Source of the DNA: Chloranthus sessilifolius
Lineage: Eukaryota; Streptophyta; Magnoliopsida; Chloranthales; Chloranthaceae
Length of the DNA: 64,000 bases
Direction: 5' to 3'
Assembly (NCBI GenBank): GCA_021018995.1
Contig: CM037587.1
Coordinates: 15,749,366-15,813,365, forward strand
Positions 30,317-42,540 of the stretch are shown piece by piece. The position numbers and the translations under genes are program-made. Below the pieces are notes generated by a model. It was not told the origin of the DNA and did not search any database. It worked only from the letters and a program-made list of their open reading frames with translations. Position 1 is the stretch's first letter. Each line of letters begins with the position of its first letter.

Positions 30317-33300
30317 TGTTAATCTATAAAAAGTGCCACTTTTCACCTCCTAACCTGACCTTCGATGAACCTTTGAGCTGGTTAATATTGAGTTTTTAAG
30401 TGTATTTTTGTAGATGACAAGAAATTATAGCTTAGTGCTGCAATCCATCCTTTTAGTGCCAAGAAGAAGGAATTTTTAGTCAAGCTATGGAGCTGATGGA
30501 TTCACAATGAATGCTCCATGGTGGTTCACACCATTGGGGCTGTTTAGTCCTACTGAGAGAGAGGTGAAGCCCAATCTTAGTGGATTGATGTTGCACTAAA
30601 ACAACTTAGCACATCATGAGTGCAGTTATGCAACAACTTTAGAGGAACAACAGCTCAAGCAAATCACCAGCCTGTCAAAGCTTAGAGCCAAGCTACTGTT
30701 GCTGCTACCTCAACACACTCAAACAGTGGCTGAAACCATTAAGGATGTGAGCACTTTAGTGCTGATGCACCAAGCTATAGAGCTTCAAATTCAGCATGCA
30801 TAGCTGCCTTGAAGAACTCGAGCAATCGGCTGAAGTGTCACTGCTACACTCGAGCAGTTTATATTGCTGCAAACCAAGACTCTCGAGCAGCTGCACTTTC
30901 TGGAAAATTAAGTACTTGAGCAACACATGGAGAGCCTCATATTTACCCACTGGAGTAGTTGTCTTGCTGAAGCCAATTAGGTTGTCAAGAAGTGCAAAGC
31001 AGGCCACCTTCTCAAGCTGCAGACTTGGAGTTCTATTTACACTCGAGCAGTTCACAGCTACATACTCAATCCACCTCAAGGAGGTGATTTATCCTGTTGA
31101 GCAGCACTTGAAGGCTATTATAATCCACTCAAGCTGCTGCAACCTGAAGCTAAAAGTGAACTCGAGTAGTTCATAACCTTGAAGTTAATCCACTCGAGCA
31201 GTGGCTGATGTCGAGCACTTAAAGTGCACCTTTATGCTGTCAAGCAACTTATACACCATCTACTTTAAGCAATTTATGCACTTAAAATCCAACCACTCGA
31301 GTTATGTATGCTGGAGAGTCAACCCTTAAAGTTGCTACATTAAACCTGTCGAGTGGAGGAGCAGCTTAAATGAATCATGTCAATCAGCTTCAGCACTTAA
31401 ACATTTCAAGTAGCTGCTATACAAATAATTTGAGCACATTGCTGTAGCTCCAAACCAATTCGAGTAGTTCATTACGACAGCATACTAAGATGTCGAGCTG
31501 CTGAAGTGACCTCTCGAGCAGATTCCATCAACCTGTCGAGTTGCATTGATGCAGCAATCCATCCTATCGACTATTGTTGAAGGCACTCGAGCAGTTCACA
31601 CACTAAAAGCACACACTCGAGCAGCTGAAAGTAACCACTCGAGTTGTATTTTCTGAAACCAGCAGCAGTCGAGTGGTTCTGGGGGCCATCCTGCTGAGTT
31701 AAGCTGCTGAAATAGGCTTCATTTGAACCTATCGAGCTACTGAAGCATTCTGTCGAGCAGTTGCAGTGCTGAAATATGCTGAAAATCAACCTATCGAGTA
31801 GCTTAAATGTTGTTGAAGCAACCTGTTGAGCTGGTATCTGATCTACTCGAGCTGAAGTCATGAAGCCCATCCAACCACTCGAGATTCATGCCTGAAGCCT
31901 CCCACTGCTCGAGAACAATTCGAGATTGATGCTCTGAAGCTCTATCCACTCGAGGCTCGTGTTCTAGCCATCCATTTCAGACTTTAGGGATATTTAGGGG
32001 ATTCCACAGCACCTAGGGAACACATCCCAATGTGCTTAGTTGTCCCACACATCCCGAGGCATCACTTGGCCAAAAATAGGCCACGTCCGTAGGTCATAAC
32101 TAACTTGATGATTTCTTTCTTCTGATTAGCCAAAGCTTTTCATGGCCTGATGGATTGTATAAATAGAACATAATATGTCTTGTAAAAGGATCCAAATTAG
32201 CTGGATCGGAGCCAGGATTAGCCAGAGCTCACTCTTAGGTTTTCTACTTTTAGATTAGGGTTTTATTCTCTTTTATTTTCTTCTTTCTCTTTCTTAGCTT
32301 AGCAACAATGCTAGCTTAATCTGTGTAGCAGCGAGGTTTAATTTCAGATCTGTAATCAAGTTTTGTAATAACTTAGTGAGCAGTTTTGGGAGTTTGAACA
32401 GACTACTACCTTGAGGACAGATCATTGTAAGTCCTTTATATTTAATGAAATGCCATTTTTAAAGCTCATTAAATCTATATTTTCTCTATATTTTAACATA
32501 GATCTGTATGGGTTTAATACTCCTATGGTTGCATGTGCTTGTAGCCATGCACACATGGTGGCAGCAGTGGGTTTATTGTTCTAGTTTTGACCCCATGGCT
32601 AGACCACATCTCTGAGATGATCTGTGACCATTCAAGTATACAGATCATAGCCTTAGGATAAGTCTAGATCATAGGGTTGAGGCTGGATTCTTTTTCCCTG
32701 CCTTTGTGCTTGTATCCAAAGGAGGGACTGCTGCAAATCCAATTTCTCCTCGGTTTTACAAAACCATTTTCAGTGAAGAGACCTGAGATATTACACGGAT
32801 AGCAGACTTGAGAGCTTCGTTATTGCAAGCCTTTTTGTAGAAATGACCAGCTGATTTCAATGCCCCATTCAATCTATGATTTCTAGTGATTGTCACTAGA
32901 TCTTCATGGGTTGTTTGCTCCTATGGATGCATGTGCTTGTAACCATGCACACATAGTGTCTGCAATAGTTTTCCGGTTCTAGTTTAACCCCATGACTGGA
33001 TTATATCCATTGGATACTCTGTAACCATTCGAGTGGACAGAGTATAGCCCTAAGACTAGTCCATGTCTCAGGGCTGAGCTGGATTCTTCTACCTTGCATT
33101 TGTATTTGTTGCCAAGTGAAGGAATGTTGCAGATCTAGTTCTAGATCTGAATTGCAGTGAAGATTATCTCACAACTGCCTACTTCTCCATATTTTCACTT
33201 TATTTCACCACACCATCATCATCCTTCTTCACCCCCTTTCTTTAGATATAGTTTTATTCTTGTTTTTAGTTCAGTTTAGTATTATGACACCTAAACACCC

Positions 33301-33585
33301 TCTCTTTACCTTGTTTTCTAGTATAGGTTTAGAGTTGCCAGATCTGTAACTAGATCTAAAGCTTACTATATGCCTTTTTGTTTTTAGATCATGACTCTCC
33401 ATGGGACAAACTATTACTTATCAAACCTTGCTACAACAAGCCTAGATCTTGCAGGACTATAAGTTTAAATTGTTGTTTTTGTGTTGTTTCATTACATTTT
33501 ATTTTCCCTTTTTGATTTGTTTTTGCTGCCATATTTTTACCTTCACTTTTTAATAAAATAAATGCACAGCAAATACACACCAATA
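30317..33585 (+). mobile_element. LTR A2
   Basis: TGTTAATCTAT start, CCAATA end (CCAACA in A3), 3269 bases, followed by a decayed tRNA-Asp-type PBS (gatgccgttgttgg). TATAAATAG at 32158. CTCGAG cluster 30815-31960. U5 stem-loops at 32617 and 33014. Confidence 0.88.
32617..33045 (+). other. Two U5 RNA stem-loops in LTR A2
   Basis: 32617-32648: stem ATGATCTGT with ACAGATCAT, perfect 9 bp; the inner stem is lost (CCA against TAT). 33014-33045: stem ATACTCTGT with ACAGAGTAT, perfect 9 bp, inner CCA/TGG. Position 4 of the stem is A-T in one and C-G in the other. The first starts 459 bases after the TATA box. Confidence 0.75.
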
Positions 33586-36540
33586 AGTTTTTGATGCCGT
33601 TGTTGGAGAGTTTTGATCTAAGTATAGTAATCTGAGTTTAGTTTTTATTCTTTGTAGTTGTAGTGTTTGAATAAATTACAGTTGCAATTTGCGTTTGAGT
33701 TTTTCACTTTTTCTTTATTTTCTGTTTTAGGTATTTTATGTCTTAGTAGTGTTTGCAGAAATTATAGTTGTAGTCTTAGGATTTTTTTTTTTAAATATAT
33801 ATATATATATATAATAAAAAATAAAAAAATTAGAATGATATTTCAGCTGATGAGGACCAGCAGTACCTCATCTGCCATTTCCTCAGGCTATTCAAGGTCC
33901 TTCTCCTTTTTCCAAGGGGAAGGCTAGATGGAGGAAATGAGGACTGTTTAACAGTCGATGTCCTTGGATGAAATTGTTGAAGTATGGACTGAGGTGGCCC
34001 CCACTTGTGTGCTAAAAAAAAAATAATCATCTTGGGCTTCTCAGTAGGGCTAGTACAACAGTCCACTTGGACATCTACCTTGCTGCCCATCCCTCAGCCT
34101 TTTATTGATTATCCACCTGATACGGAGCTGGAGCTGCTCCCTGCATATCTCATGCAACTGCTAGATTGGAGCTACAAGAACTGAGGTTTGTTGTCGATGC
34201 ACTTGCAAAGGTATGACTTTTTAACTTCTGAATTACAGTTCTTTCCAACTAAACTGAGGTCCAGATGGATAACCAATTTACTGTCATTTATGCATCTCCA
34301 TCCGGACTACTGAGATCATGGACCTTAATTTTAGGGAAGGACCATGAAGGTTAATGAGTAGAGGCCCATATTCTGTTTGAAAATTCTGTGGAGCCTCTGA
34401 AACCATTCACTTTCAAGATCTCTTCCACTGATATTTGATTTCAGCTATATATCATATGTAACATAGTTGTTTTTAGTGTTTTGAAATTAGGTATATCCTG
34501 TGTTTATGTGGTCTACTGTGATGTATCTTGAGAAAAATGTGTGCCATAACTGCTGATGTACTATTGTCTGTGGATGCAGTCATCTAATATTTTTGTTAGA
34601 TTCATACTCAGATCATTGTAGGAAGTTCTACTTTTGAGTTTATTGTTTTAGGAGTGTTTAGTTTAGTTAATGTCTTTAATATACCTACTATTTTTAGTTC
34701 AACTACTATTTATTTTTAGTATAATGTCTGTTTTATATAGTTGTTGTTTTAGAAGTCTGTGTAGATGTTTTGTTTTCTTAGTTGTCATTTTGTCTAAATT
34801 CTCTTTTTCTTTGTTTTAGTCTAATTTTTTGCATTCTTTTACTTTATTTTCTCTTTAATTTTCTGCTGTACTTTAGTTGTTTTTCTTTTATAAACCCTAC
34901 TGCCCCTATACATGTCTATTGAAACAGTGAGGACACTGTTTATCTTAGGTTTGAGGGTATGGCAGGGTGGTAGGCCAGTAAAATAGTTAATTTTAGTGCA
35001 ATGGTGTGGGTTGAATTGAGATAAATAAAGTCAATTCCCACCTAATCATGTAGAAAGAGGAAATTAAAAAACTAAAAATTTTGAAAAATTAGCACCTCCA
35101 TGAAGTTAACATCAATAAAAAATTTTCAATTAGTACTTAGTGAACTAGAGAGGAGAGAAAAAGGTGAATATACACCCCATGAGTTCAAATGAGGACCATA
35201 CCCAATGAGATTTGGGCCCATACAAAAAAAAAATTCTTTTGAAGAGTGTCTTTGGCAATTGTTGTGCTCTAAGAACTGGCTGAGTTAAACCTTTTCACTA
35301 GAAGTTAGGCATTCCCAAGTTGAAACTATTTAGCAAAACTCATGACACTAAGGAGATGATCTAAGGACCTCATTTGAAATGTTTTAGCTTGAAATCTATA
35401 CCCATTGAACTGCCTCCTTTGCATACACTCTTTGAGCCTTTAAAATCCAATTTTTCTTCAACAAACACAAGAGTACTTGCACCTAAACCTCATTTACCTT
35501 ATTCAACCTGACCCTCACTCTAAGAATTCAAGAGGTAAAGGAGAAGAAGTTGAAGATAGGTGGGTTGGGTTCAACATTTGGTAGAAGGAAGGAGAAGAAA
35601 ATAAAGCCAAAAACAACAATGTAATAGTGGTATATGTGTGGCACTTCATAAAAAATAATATATATATATATATATATAAAGAGAAGTCAAAAGAAGTATT
35701 TCATCTGAAAATTAGAAATAGGAGAAGAAGTGGCCACTTCAGATCTTAAAAACCTGTTGGAAGGTGAAGTTGTGCTATAATGAAGTAGGTGAAGTCATGA
35801 ATTACCTCCTCCCCTTGTTGATTTCTCAATTTTGAATTCATTGTACCCCTTTTATTCTTTGTAAACCTCACCCATAAGCCACATTATAATCCATCAAAAA
35901 GACCTTGTTGATTCAAAGTGAAATGAGCTGTCATGTGGAGATGAGGAGATGTCTAATCTATGATAAAAAGTACTTGAGGATGCCAAGAACTTAGATGCAA
36001 TGCCTATGCTCATGCTGATAGGTCTATTTGAGGTCTGTGACTGATCTTGAGTTGATGAGAATGTGAACGCCCTTGAATTTTCATTGTGAGAGATAGCCCT
36101 GGTGAGGATTGGGTCTGAAATTTAATTTCATTGGTGTAGTATCTACATCTGATTTTTGAATTAATAGTGAACTTAGTGTTGATTTTTGCACATTGTAATC
36201 TGGACGTGAACTGAATGATAGTGTCGAAAACACACGCTAATTTCAGTTTTAAATTGTTTGCATTACTGTTGTAATCTCTTATGATTTTTAAAGAATAGGT
36301 GTGGAATGATGCTTTATTTATTGAATTCTATTTTGTCATTGGCTGCACTATACTTAACTATTTTAATAGTGAAGTTTGTGGGTGTTTCACTGAAAACCTT
36401 CAGGAGACTTCACTCCTCCACTAGGAATCACCTAGGGGTTTAAAAGGCTTGATCCATAAGCTAAATGCATTCGTGCTCCCTACAAAAGTGGCATTTACTA
36501 TTTTGAATAATTGTTTTTAATTTTTCCTTTGCTCGAGGAC
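33586..36540 (+). mobile_element. Element A internal region, pol almost wholly deleted
   Basis: About 3 kb between LTR A2 and the insertion point of B. Near 33840-34170 and 34200-34300 are scraps of polyprotein, clearer in the sister copy at 52759: a protease-to-RT linker (VDVLDEMVEDTSPKL) and an integrase end (FPAKLRSRWV). Everything between is missing. After 34900 comes the 3' UTR shared with element B: an AGGA-loop hairpin (34922-34941), a purine-rich TTGAGGG stretch, and the conserved block at 36370-36490. A non-autonomous deletion derivative. Confidence 0.75.
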
Positions 36541-38668
36541 TGTTAAGTGGTGAAAAATGTCACTTTTCACCCTTTAACCTTACCATTGATGGACCTGTGA
36601 GCACACTAGTAAGTCTCTGTCAAGTGTATTTTGTAGACAGCAATAAAAGAGGACATTAATGAACCACCCAAGAATGCTCAAAAAGGAGAGCACAGGACAA
36701 AACCAGCAACAGCACACAAGAGGGCAGCACATCAATGAACCCTTGGAGCGCGTGGCTATAGCAGAACAAGGCGAAGGAAGTGAAAACAGGTTGAAAACAT
36801 CCTATCGATTGGTCACCTAAAGACTTCGACAGGATCTGAAAGCAAAGAAAGGGAGAATTCATGCAGTTGAAGAGGTTTTGATAGGATCTTTGCTAAAAGA
36901 AGGATGAATTCGTGTGGATTGAAGAGTTCAATAGGATCTCAGAACCTATCGAGCAACTGAAAGGAAAGAAGAAACCATCCTATCGAAAGCCTACTTGAGG
37001 CATCAAGGGAACCTATCGAATGGTTTCCTGAACCTATCGCAATGAAGACGCTGGAACAGAACCTATCGGAGGGTACTTGAGCCTTTCGATAGGAGTGAGA
37101 GCAACCCTATCGAAAGGATAGCATGCAGAGTGGAACCTGTCGAAATGGTTCTCCAACCTGTCGCAGAGTCTCTCCAACCTGTCGAATACTCCAAACCAAG
37201 GACTGAGAAGGCTGGAACTCTAAGCGAAGATTCATCCTATCGAAACCTATCGAACAGATCTGAGAATCTAGCGAAAGGACCAAAAAGCTATATCTAAACC
37301 TGTCGAAAGCTTCCTGAACCTGTCGAAATCGTGTGCAGAACTTCTCAGAAATTCAGCTGTGCACACGTCGTGATTTGGTGACCTGCTGCACGTAACTCGA
37401 GGCACTTGGTGACCGACACGACGGTTCCAGAAGACGCCCTAGGAAACCCTAACCGACCCACGTGCTCTAACAAAACTCTAACAAACTCTGAGGACCTTTC
37501 AGAAGGGATTTTTGGTGGGAAAAATAGAGGAGAAAGCTATATATAGAGACCCCCATTTGCAATTGGGGGAGATGGAGATCTGAGCCAAATTTTGGAGATT
37601 AGAGCTTGTAGAGAAATTCTATTTTCCCTCCTTTAGCCCAATCATGGTTGGTTAATTCCCTTGGAGTAGCGAGGAGAGAGGTTAGATCTGTAATTGGGTA
37701 AGGTTAAGAGTGTTATTATAGGTTCCCAGCGGCACAGCCTACAGATCTGAGAGTATTCCCATTATAGAGTGACCTTTTTTGTTATGTTAATGCTGTTTTT
37801 AATGCTTTAATTAGATCAAAAGTTCCTTTGGTTCCATTTGGTGATCGATCGGATCTGTGTAGAGGAGTCTGTATATTCACCCACATAACTGATAGACCTC
37901 TTGGATACCACCTGATCTCCCTGGATCTGATGCTCCTGTGATTCCTTGAGTCTGTGTCCTGGAAATTATAGCATCTGTAGTGGTTTTAATTGTTCTAATT
38001 GGGGCTCTGGCTTTGAAGGAGATCCCTAGGATGGTCTGTGACCATTAAAGTGGACAGATCATAACCTTAAGATGAATCTAAGCTTAGGCTCCAATTAGAT
38101 TCATCTGCTGCAATCCATGAATTCGATAAAGTCTATAGGATGGTCTATGACCATTAAAGTGGACAGATCATAACCTTAGGACCAGGTGGATCCTGTGATT
38201 TGGAGTGGAATTTATACCCTGCAGCTGTGCTTGTAGCCAGTTGAGGGAATTGTGTGCTTTGAACCTCTGCAGCACAATTAATTGAATCTGATTTCAGTGA
38301 AAACCAATCTCCAAGCTACTCTTCTCCATTTTCTGTTCTTTTTACCTCTTTCACCTGCAAGATCTAAGATCCAAACCTTGATCCAAGTTAGTTTATGTTT
38401 AATTTTAGCATTAGTTTAAGTGACAATCCATTTCAAACCTCTCCCCTCTCTTTTAGCTAAATTAACCATAGTTAGGGTGCTAGATCTAATATAGATATGG
38501 AGATTTATCATATTTTTAAACTAACCTCCCCGTGGACATTCCCTTACTCACCATCTTTGTAAAACTTGCTACAACAGACCCTGATTACTTACAGGTCTAT
38601 GTGTGTGTGTTCTGCCTAGTTATTGATGATTTTAGACCCTCATTTGAGGAAAGGCAAACACCACAACA
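36541..38668 (+). mobile_element. 5' LTR of element B
   Basis: TGTTAAGTGG start, CCACAACA end, 2128 bases. U3 (36808-37325) carries about fifteen CCTATCGA/CCTGTCGA words in both orientations. TATATATAG at 37538. U5 stem-loops at 38031-38062 and 38140-38171. Very like the 3' LTR by eye, with more differences in U3 and around 37745. Confidence 0.9.
38031..38171 (+). other. Two U5 RNA stem-loops in 5' LTR B
   Basis: 38031-38062: ATGGTCTGT with ACAGATCAT (one G-U), inner CCA/TGG, loop TTAAAG. 38140-38171: the same but ATGGTCTAT, giving one A-C mismatch that is absent from the 3' LTR copy. First copy 493 bases after the TATA box. Confidence 0.75.
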
Positions 38669-38674
38669 AGTTTT

Positions 38675-38692
38675 TAGCGCCACTGTCGGGGA
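38675..38692 (+). other. Primer-binding site of element B
   Basis: TAGCGCCACTGTCGGGGA, four differences from the tRNA-Asp complement used by Athila elements, seven bases after the LTR end. Confidence 0.85.
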
Positions 38693-38988
38693 GGCATGTT
38701 TAGAAATTGATAGATCTAAGTTTTGATCATAGATCTATAGTTTGTGTTTGATTTTTACTAACTGCATTTGTAAGTTATGTTGTTTTTCAGTATTTTGTGT
38801 GCATTTCATCAGATCTAAGGCTACCAGTGAGAGGAGAATCGTGCTGGAGACTGCTCTAGTTTGCATCCCTCTACTCCCCTGTTATTTTTCAGATCTATTG
38901 ATAATTTTTGTTAAAGTAGTTAGACAAATTTAGTTAATTCTGCTTGTTGTGTTGAGGATCAGTTCTGCATTCAGAATCTGAGTGTTGT

Positions 38989-41585
38989 ATGTTTGGTAGG
39001 AGAACTCTGCAACCTCAGATTATTCCTCTAAATCTAGAGGTTGAAAGACTTCTCAGATCCAGACCAACTACACCCACTTCTGTTGCATTTAATTATGTAG
39101 AAATGGGTGAGCAACAGCAGCCGAGAACCCTTAAGGAGTTTAATGCACCAGGGGTCTATAATTCCCCCTTCTGCATTCAATTTTCAGCTGCTCAGGGAAA
39201 CTATGAGATAAAATCATCCATCATTTAAATGCTGCCCTCATTTCATGGCCTGACCAAATAAGACCCCTACAAGCACATTGATGAGTTCTTAGGACTGTGC
39301 ACTACATTTAATATCACAATTTAGGGGAAGAGGCCACCAGGATGAGACTCTTTCCTTTTTCGTTAAAGGACAGAGCCAGGACCTGGTTGTCCTTGCTTCC
39401 ACCCAACAGCATTCAGTCCTGGAGTGATCTCCAATGTCAATTTTTGGCTAAGTTCTTCCCTATGTCAAAGACTAGCCAGTTGAGGAAGGGTATCATCTCT
39501 TTTACCCAAGATCCAACTGAAGACTTTCATCAATCCTCGGAGAGGTTTAAAGAACTCCTAAAGAAATGCCCCCACCATCAAATCCCTGAATGGCAGTTGG
39601 TTCAAAGCTTTTATCAGGGAATTGATGCCAAAAGTAGAGATATGATAGATGCTTCCTGTGGTGGCACCTATCTCCATAAAACTACTGAAGAGGCATGGGA
39701 GCTCTTTGACATCATTAGTGAGAATTCTATGCAAAGGGAAACCTTAGCAAGAGATCTAGAGCCTCCCAGGTTGTTGAAGGAGAACACCTTAAGAGGGAAG
39801 ATATATGAAGTGAGTGTGCCAAGTGAGTTGGAAAGGAAAGTGGACAGCTTAACCATGAAATTTGACAGGCTGATGGGGGCAATGTCACCTATGGCTGCTA
39901 GGGTAGAGGAGGCATGTGTCATATGCCAGTCCTCTGCCCATCCCCTGGAAGAATGCCCATCTGCTGACCAATTTTCTAATTTTATAATAGAGCATGTGAC
40001 TGCACCTCAGTCTTATGGGCAGCAGCTTGCTGCTGGGTACCAATGGAGGAACCACCCCAATCTGAGGTGGTGACGAGATGCATACCCCAGCCAGCAGCAG
40101 CAGCCCCAGCAGCCCATGCCCTACAGAAATGCTCAACCCTATCGAGAAGGTTATGCCCCAAGACCTCAGTATCAGCAACCCATGGCCCAACCTGTAGCTC
40201 CTCCTGCGCAGCAAGCTGCACCTCCTCCAATTGTGAGAACACCATCTTTTGAGGAACAAGTTCTATCTTCACTGCAAAGCTTGAACACCTTAACACAAAC
40301 TGTGCACTCTCACAACCAGAGCATTAAAAAGATAGAGGACCAACTTGGTCAGCTGTCTGATGCTCTGACTAGGAGAGAGAGAGGAAGGTTGCCTAACCAA
40401 CCACAGGACAATCCATGAAGGCAGTTTGTAGTGGGTGAAGTTTCCTCCACCCATGAGGAAGCCAAATCTGTTACAACAATGAGAAGTGGTAAGCTAGTGG
40501 ACAACCAAGTGGGCTGTGAGTCTGTGAGGAGCTTGGAGGAAGAAGATGAAGTGATTTCTACTAGCACATAACAAAGGCCACCATTGGTAGACTTCAAGGA
40601 GAAATCAGTTGTGAATAAAGAGGATACTGAGGATCCTCAAGAAAAGAAAAAAATTAAAAAGAAAGAGGCCCCATTGGCTAAGGCTGCAAGTGAGGGAGCA
40701 ATCCCACACTTGCCATTTCCTAAGGCACTACAAGCACCTTCCCCTTTTGATAAAGGGCAAGGCAAAATTGAGGAAATGATGGAGACTTTCAAACAAGTAA
40801 AGATCAATTTGCCTTTACTTTATGCCATTAAATAAGTCCCAGCCTATGCCAACTTTTTAAAAGAACTATGCACCCATAAAAGACAATCCAGGATACACAT
40901 ATCCAATAAAGTCTTTTCAGCAGAGAAAGTAAAACAAATTTTATCCATTGCAACCCCAACCAAATTCCAAGACCCTGGAACACCCACAATCCCCTGCATC
41001 ATTGGGGATCACATCATTGATAAAGCCTTATTAGATCTAGGAGCCAGTGTAAATTTGCTTCCATATTCAGTATATGAGAAGCTGGGCTTAGGCGAATTGA
41101 AGCCCACACATGTGGTCCTCCAGCTGGCTGACAGATCTGAAAGGAAACCTATGGGGACAATTGAGGATGTTTTGGTTTGAGTTGACAAATTCTTCTATCC
41201 TGCTGACTTTTTGGTTTTGGACATGGAACCAAACAAATGTGCTTCTTCCATACCTGTGATTCTAGGCAGGCCCTTTTTCGCCACTGCCAATGCTCACATA
41301 CAATGCAGGTATGGGATCATGGAAGCGTCATTTGGAAACATGAAGGTTAAGCTGAATGTGTAAAACACTGGCTATCAACCCTCTCCTGAAGAGGCTTACT
41401 TTTCCATTAATACCCAAAAGGAAGTGATGCATGATAATCCACATTGGCTGGTGTAGGACAATGCTTGGTTCATAGATGGGAAACTACACCCAGGGAATGG
41501 ACACTGGCTGAGGAAGAGGTCCACGAAAGGTGCCAAGTTTGATGAGCCTGAGGAGACTATGGACCTTTCAGACCCTCCAGATTAG
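38989..41585 (+). pseudogene. Athila-type gag-protease of element B
   Basis: Gag starts at MFGRRTLQPQ (38989), with PRTLKEFNAPGVYNSPFCIQ near 39115. After a few stops and a frame change at about 39340 it continues LKDRARTWLSLLPPNSIQSW, FFPMSKTSQLRKGI, WQLVQSFYQGID and ARVEEACVICQSSAHPLEEC, a partial zinc-knuckle-like end. A Pro/Gln-rich segment follows (40080-40420). Protease (about 41020-41350): LLDLGASVNLLPYSVYEKLG, VILGRPFFATANA. The DLGAS active site is the usual Athila form. Two to five stops remain, mostly TAG, TGA or TAA. The frame ends at 41583-41585; RT does not follow. Produces capsid and protease in intact relatives. Confidence 0.88.
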
Positions 41586-42540
41586 CCCCTGCAGTCCGTA
41601 TGTATCATCTGTACCATACTTAGCTTTTGTTTTAGGTGTTTACTTTATTGTTAATTAATTTTTTTTATTTGTTTCCTGCAATAAGAAAAGAAAAAAAAAG
41701 GAAAATAATAAGAGAAACAAAACTGCCATGCTTCATACTAGGCCGTCATTTCAGTATTACCAGTTATCCTGACATAATGGGAGCTTGGCTACAGGGAAAA
41801 CAAACTATAAACGACCTTTGCTTGAGCCTCTTGAGTCTTTGGCCCGAAAGTACCGAAAAGGCAGCCTTATTTGGTTTTTAAAAGTTTTTGACAGGTCAAG
41901 ATCACCTTTCGATAGGTCACATGGTGATTTCAGCAGGATGTTCGATGGTTTTGGTAGGCACTGAACTTCTCGATAGGTGAAATTAACTTTTCGATCGGTT
42001 AAAAAGAGCAAAACGGAGATTTCGATAGGTCCTAGATACCAATCGGGAACCTATCGAAATGAAGACTCAGCTGCCATTTAAATTGATCGAAAGGATAGTT
42101 CCACCTATTGAATCTTCCCTTTTTAAAGTTTCATCTACTACGTTTTCGACAGGATGCATGAACCTATCGAAACCATCCAGTTCATCCTATCGGAATCATA
42201 TTTCCCCCTTTATATACCTGTCGATAGGTCATTTGTGCCTCATTCCATACCTTCTGCAAAACCCTAGCTCTTCTCCTCTCTCTTTCGCCTCCTTCTTTCT
42301 TCACTAATTCCTCATAGAACCTTCAGCTGTTCAGTCCGCCTTTTTATCAGTACACTCAGCAAGGTCAGAGGAGCATTTTGCCCCTAATTTTGGAAATTTT
42401 GAAGTTGTGCAGTGCGATTTCTATTAAACCCTATGTATTTCGAGGTCATTTGCCTTCCCACCATCAATATGTCAATCCTCTGATTTTTAAACCTCAAACT
42501 CTGCTTCAAGTTGGTGAGTGCTTAATTTCTGAAGAGTAAA
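41586..42540 (+). promoter_or_regulatory. Internal promoter-like region of element B
   Basis: Non-coding. 41905-42230 carries about eleven TTTCGATAGGT/CCTATCGAAA words, the same word as in the LTR U3. A TATA box (CTTTATATACC, 42208) overlaps the last of them. Downstream is a CT-rich stretch with aaaccctagctcttctcc, typical of plant 5' UTRs, and the ATG of the second ORF at 42541, about 330 bases after the TATA box. I infer a separate promoter for that ORF. Confidence 0.65.
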
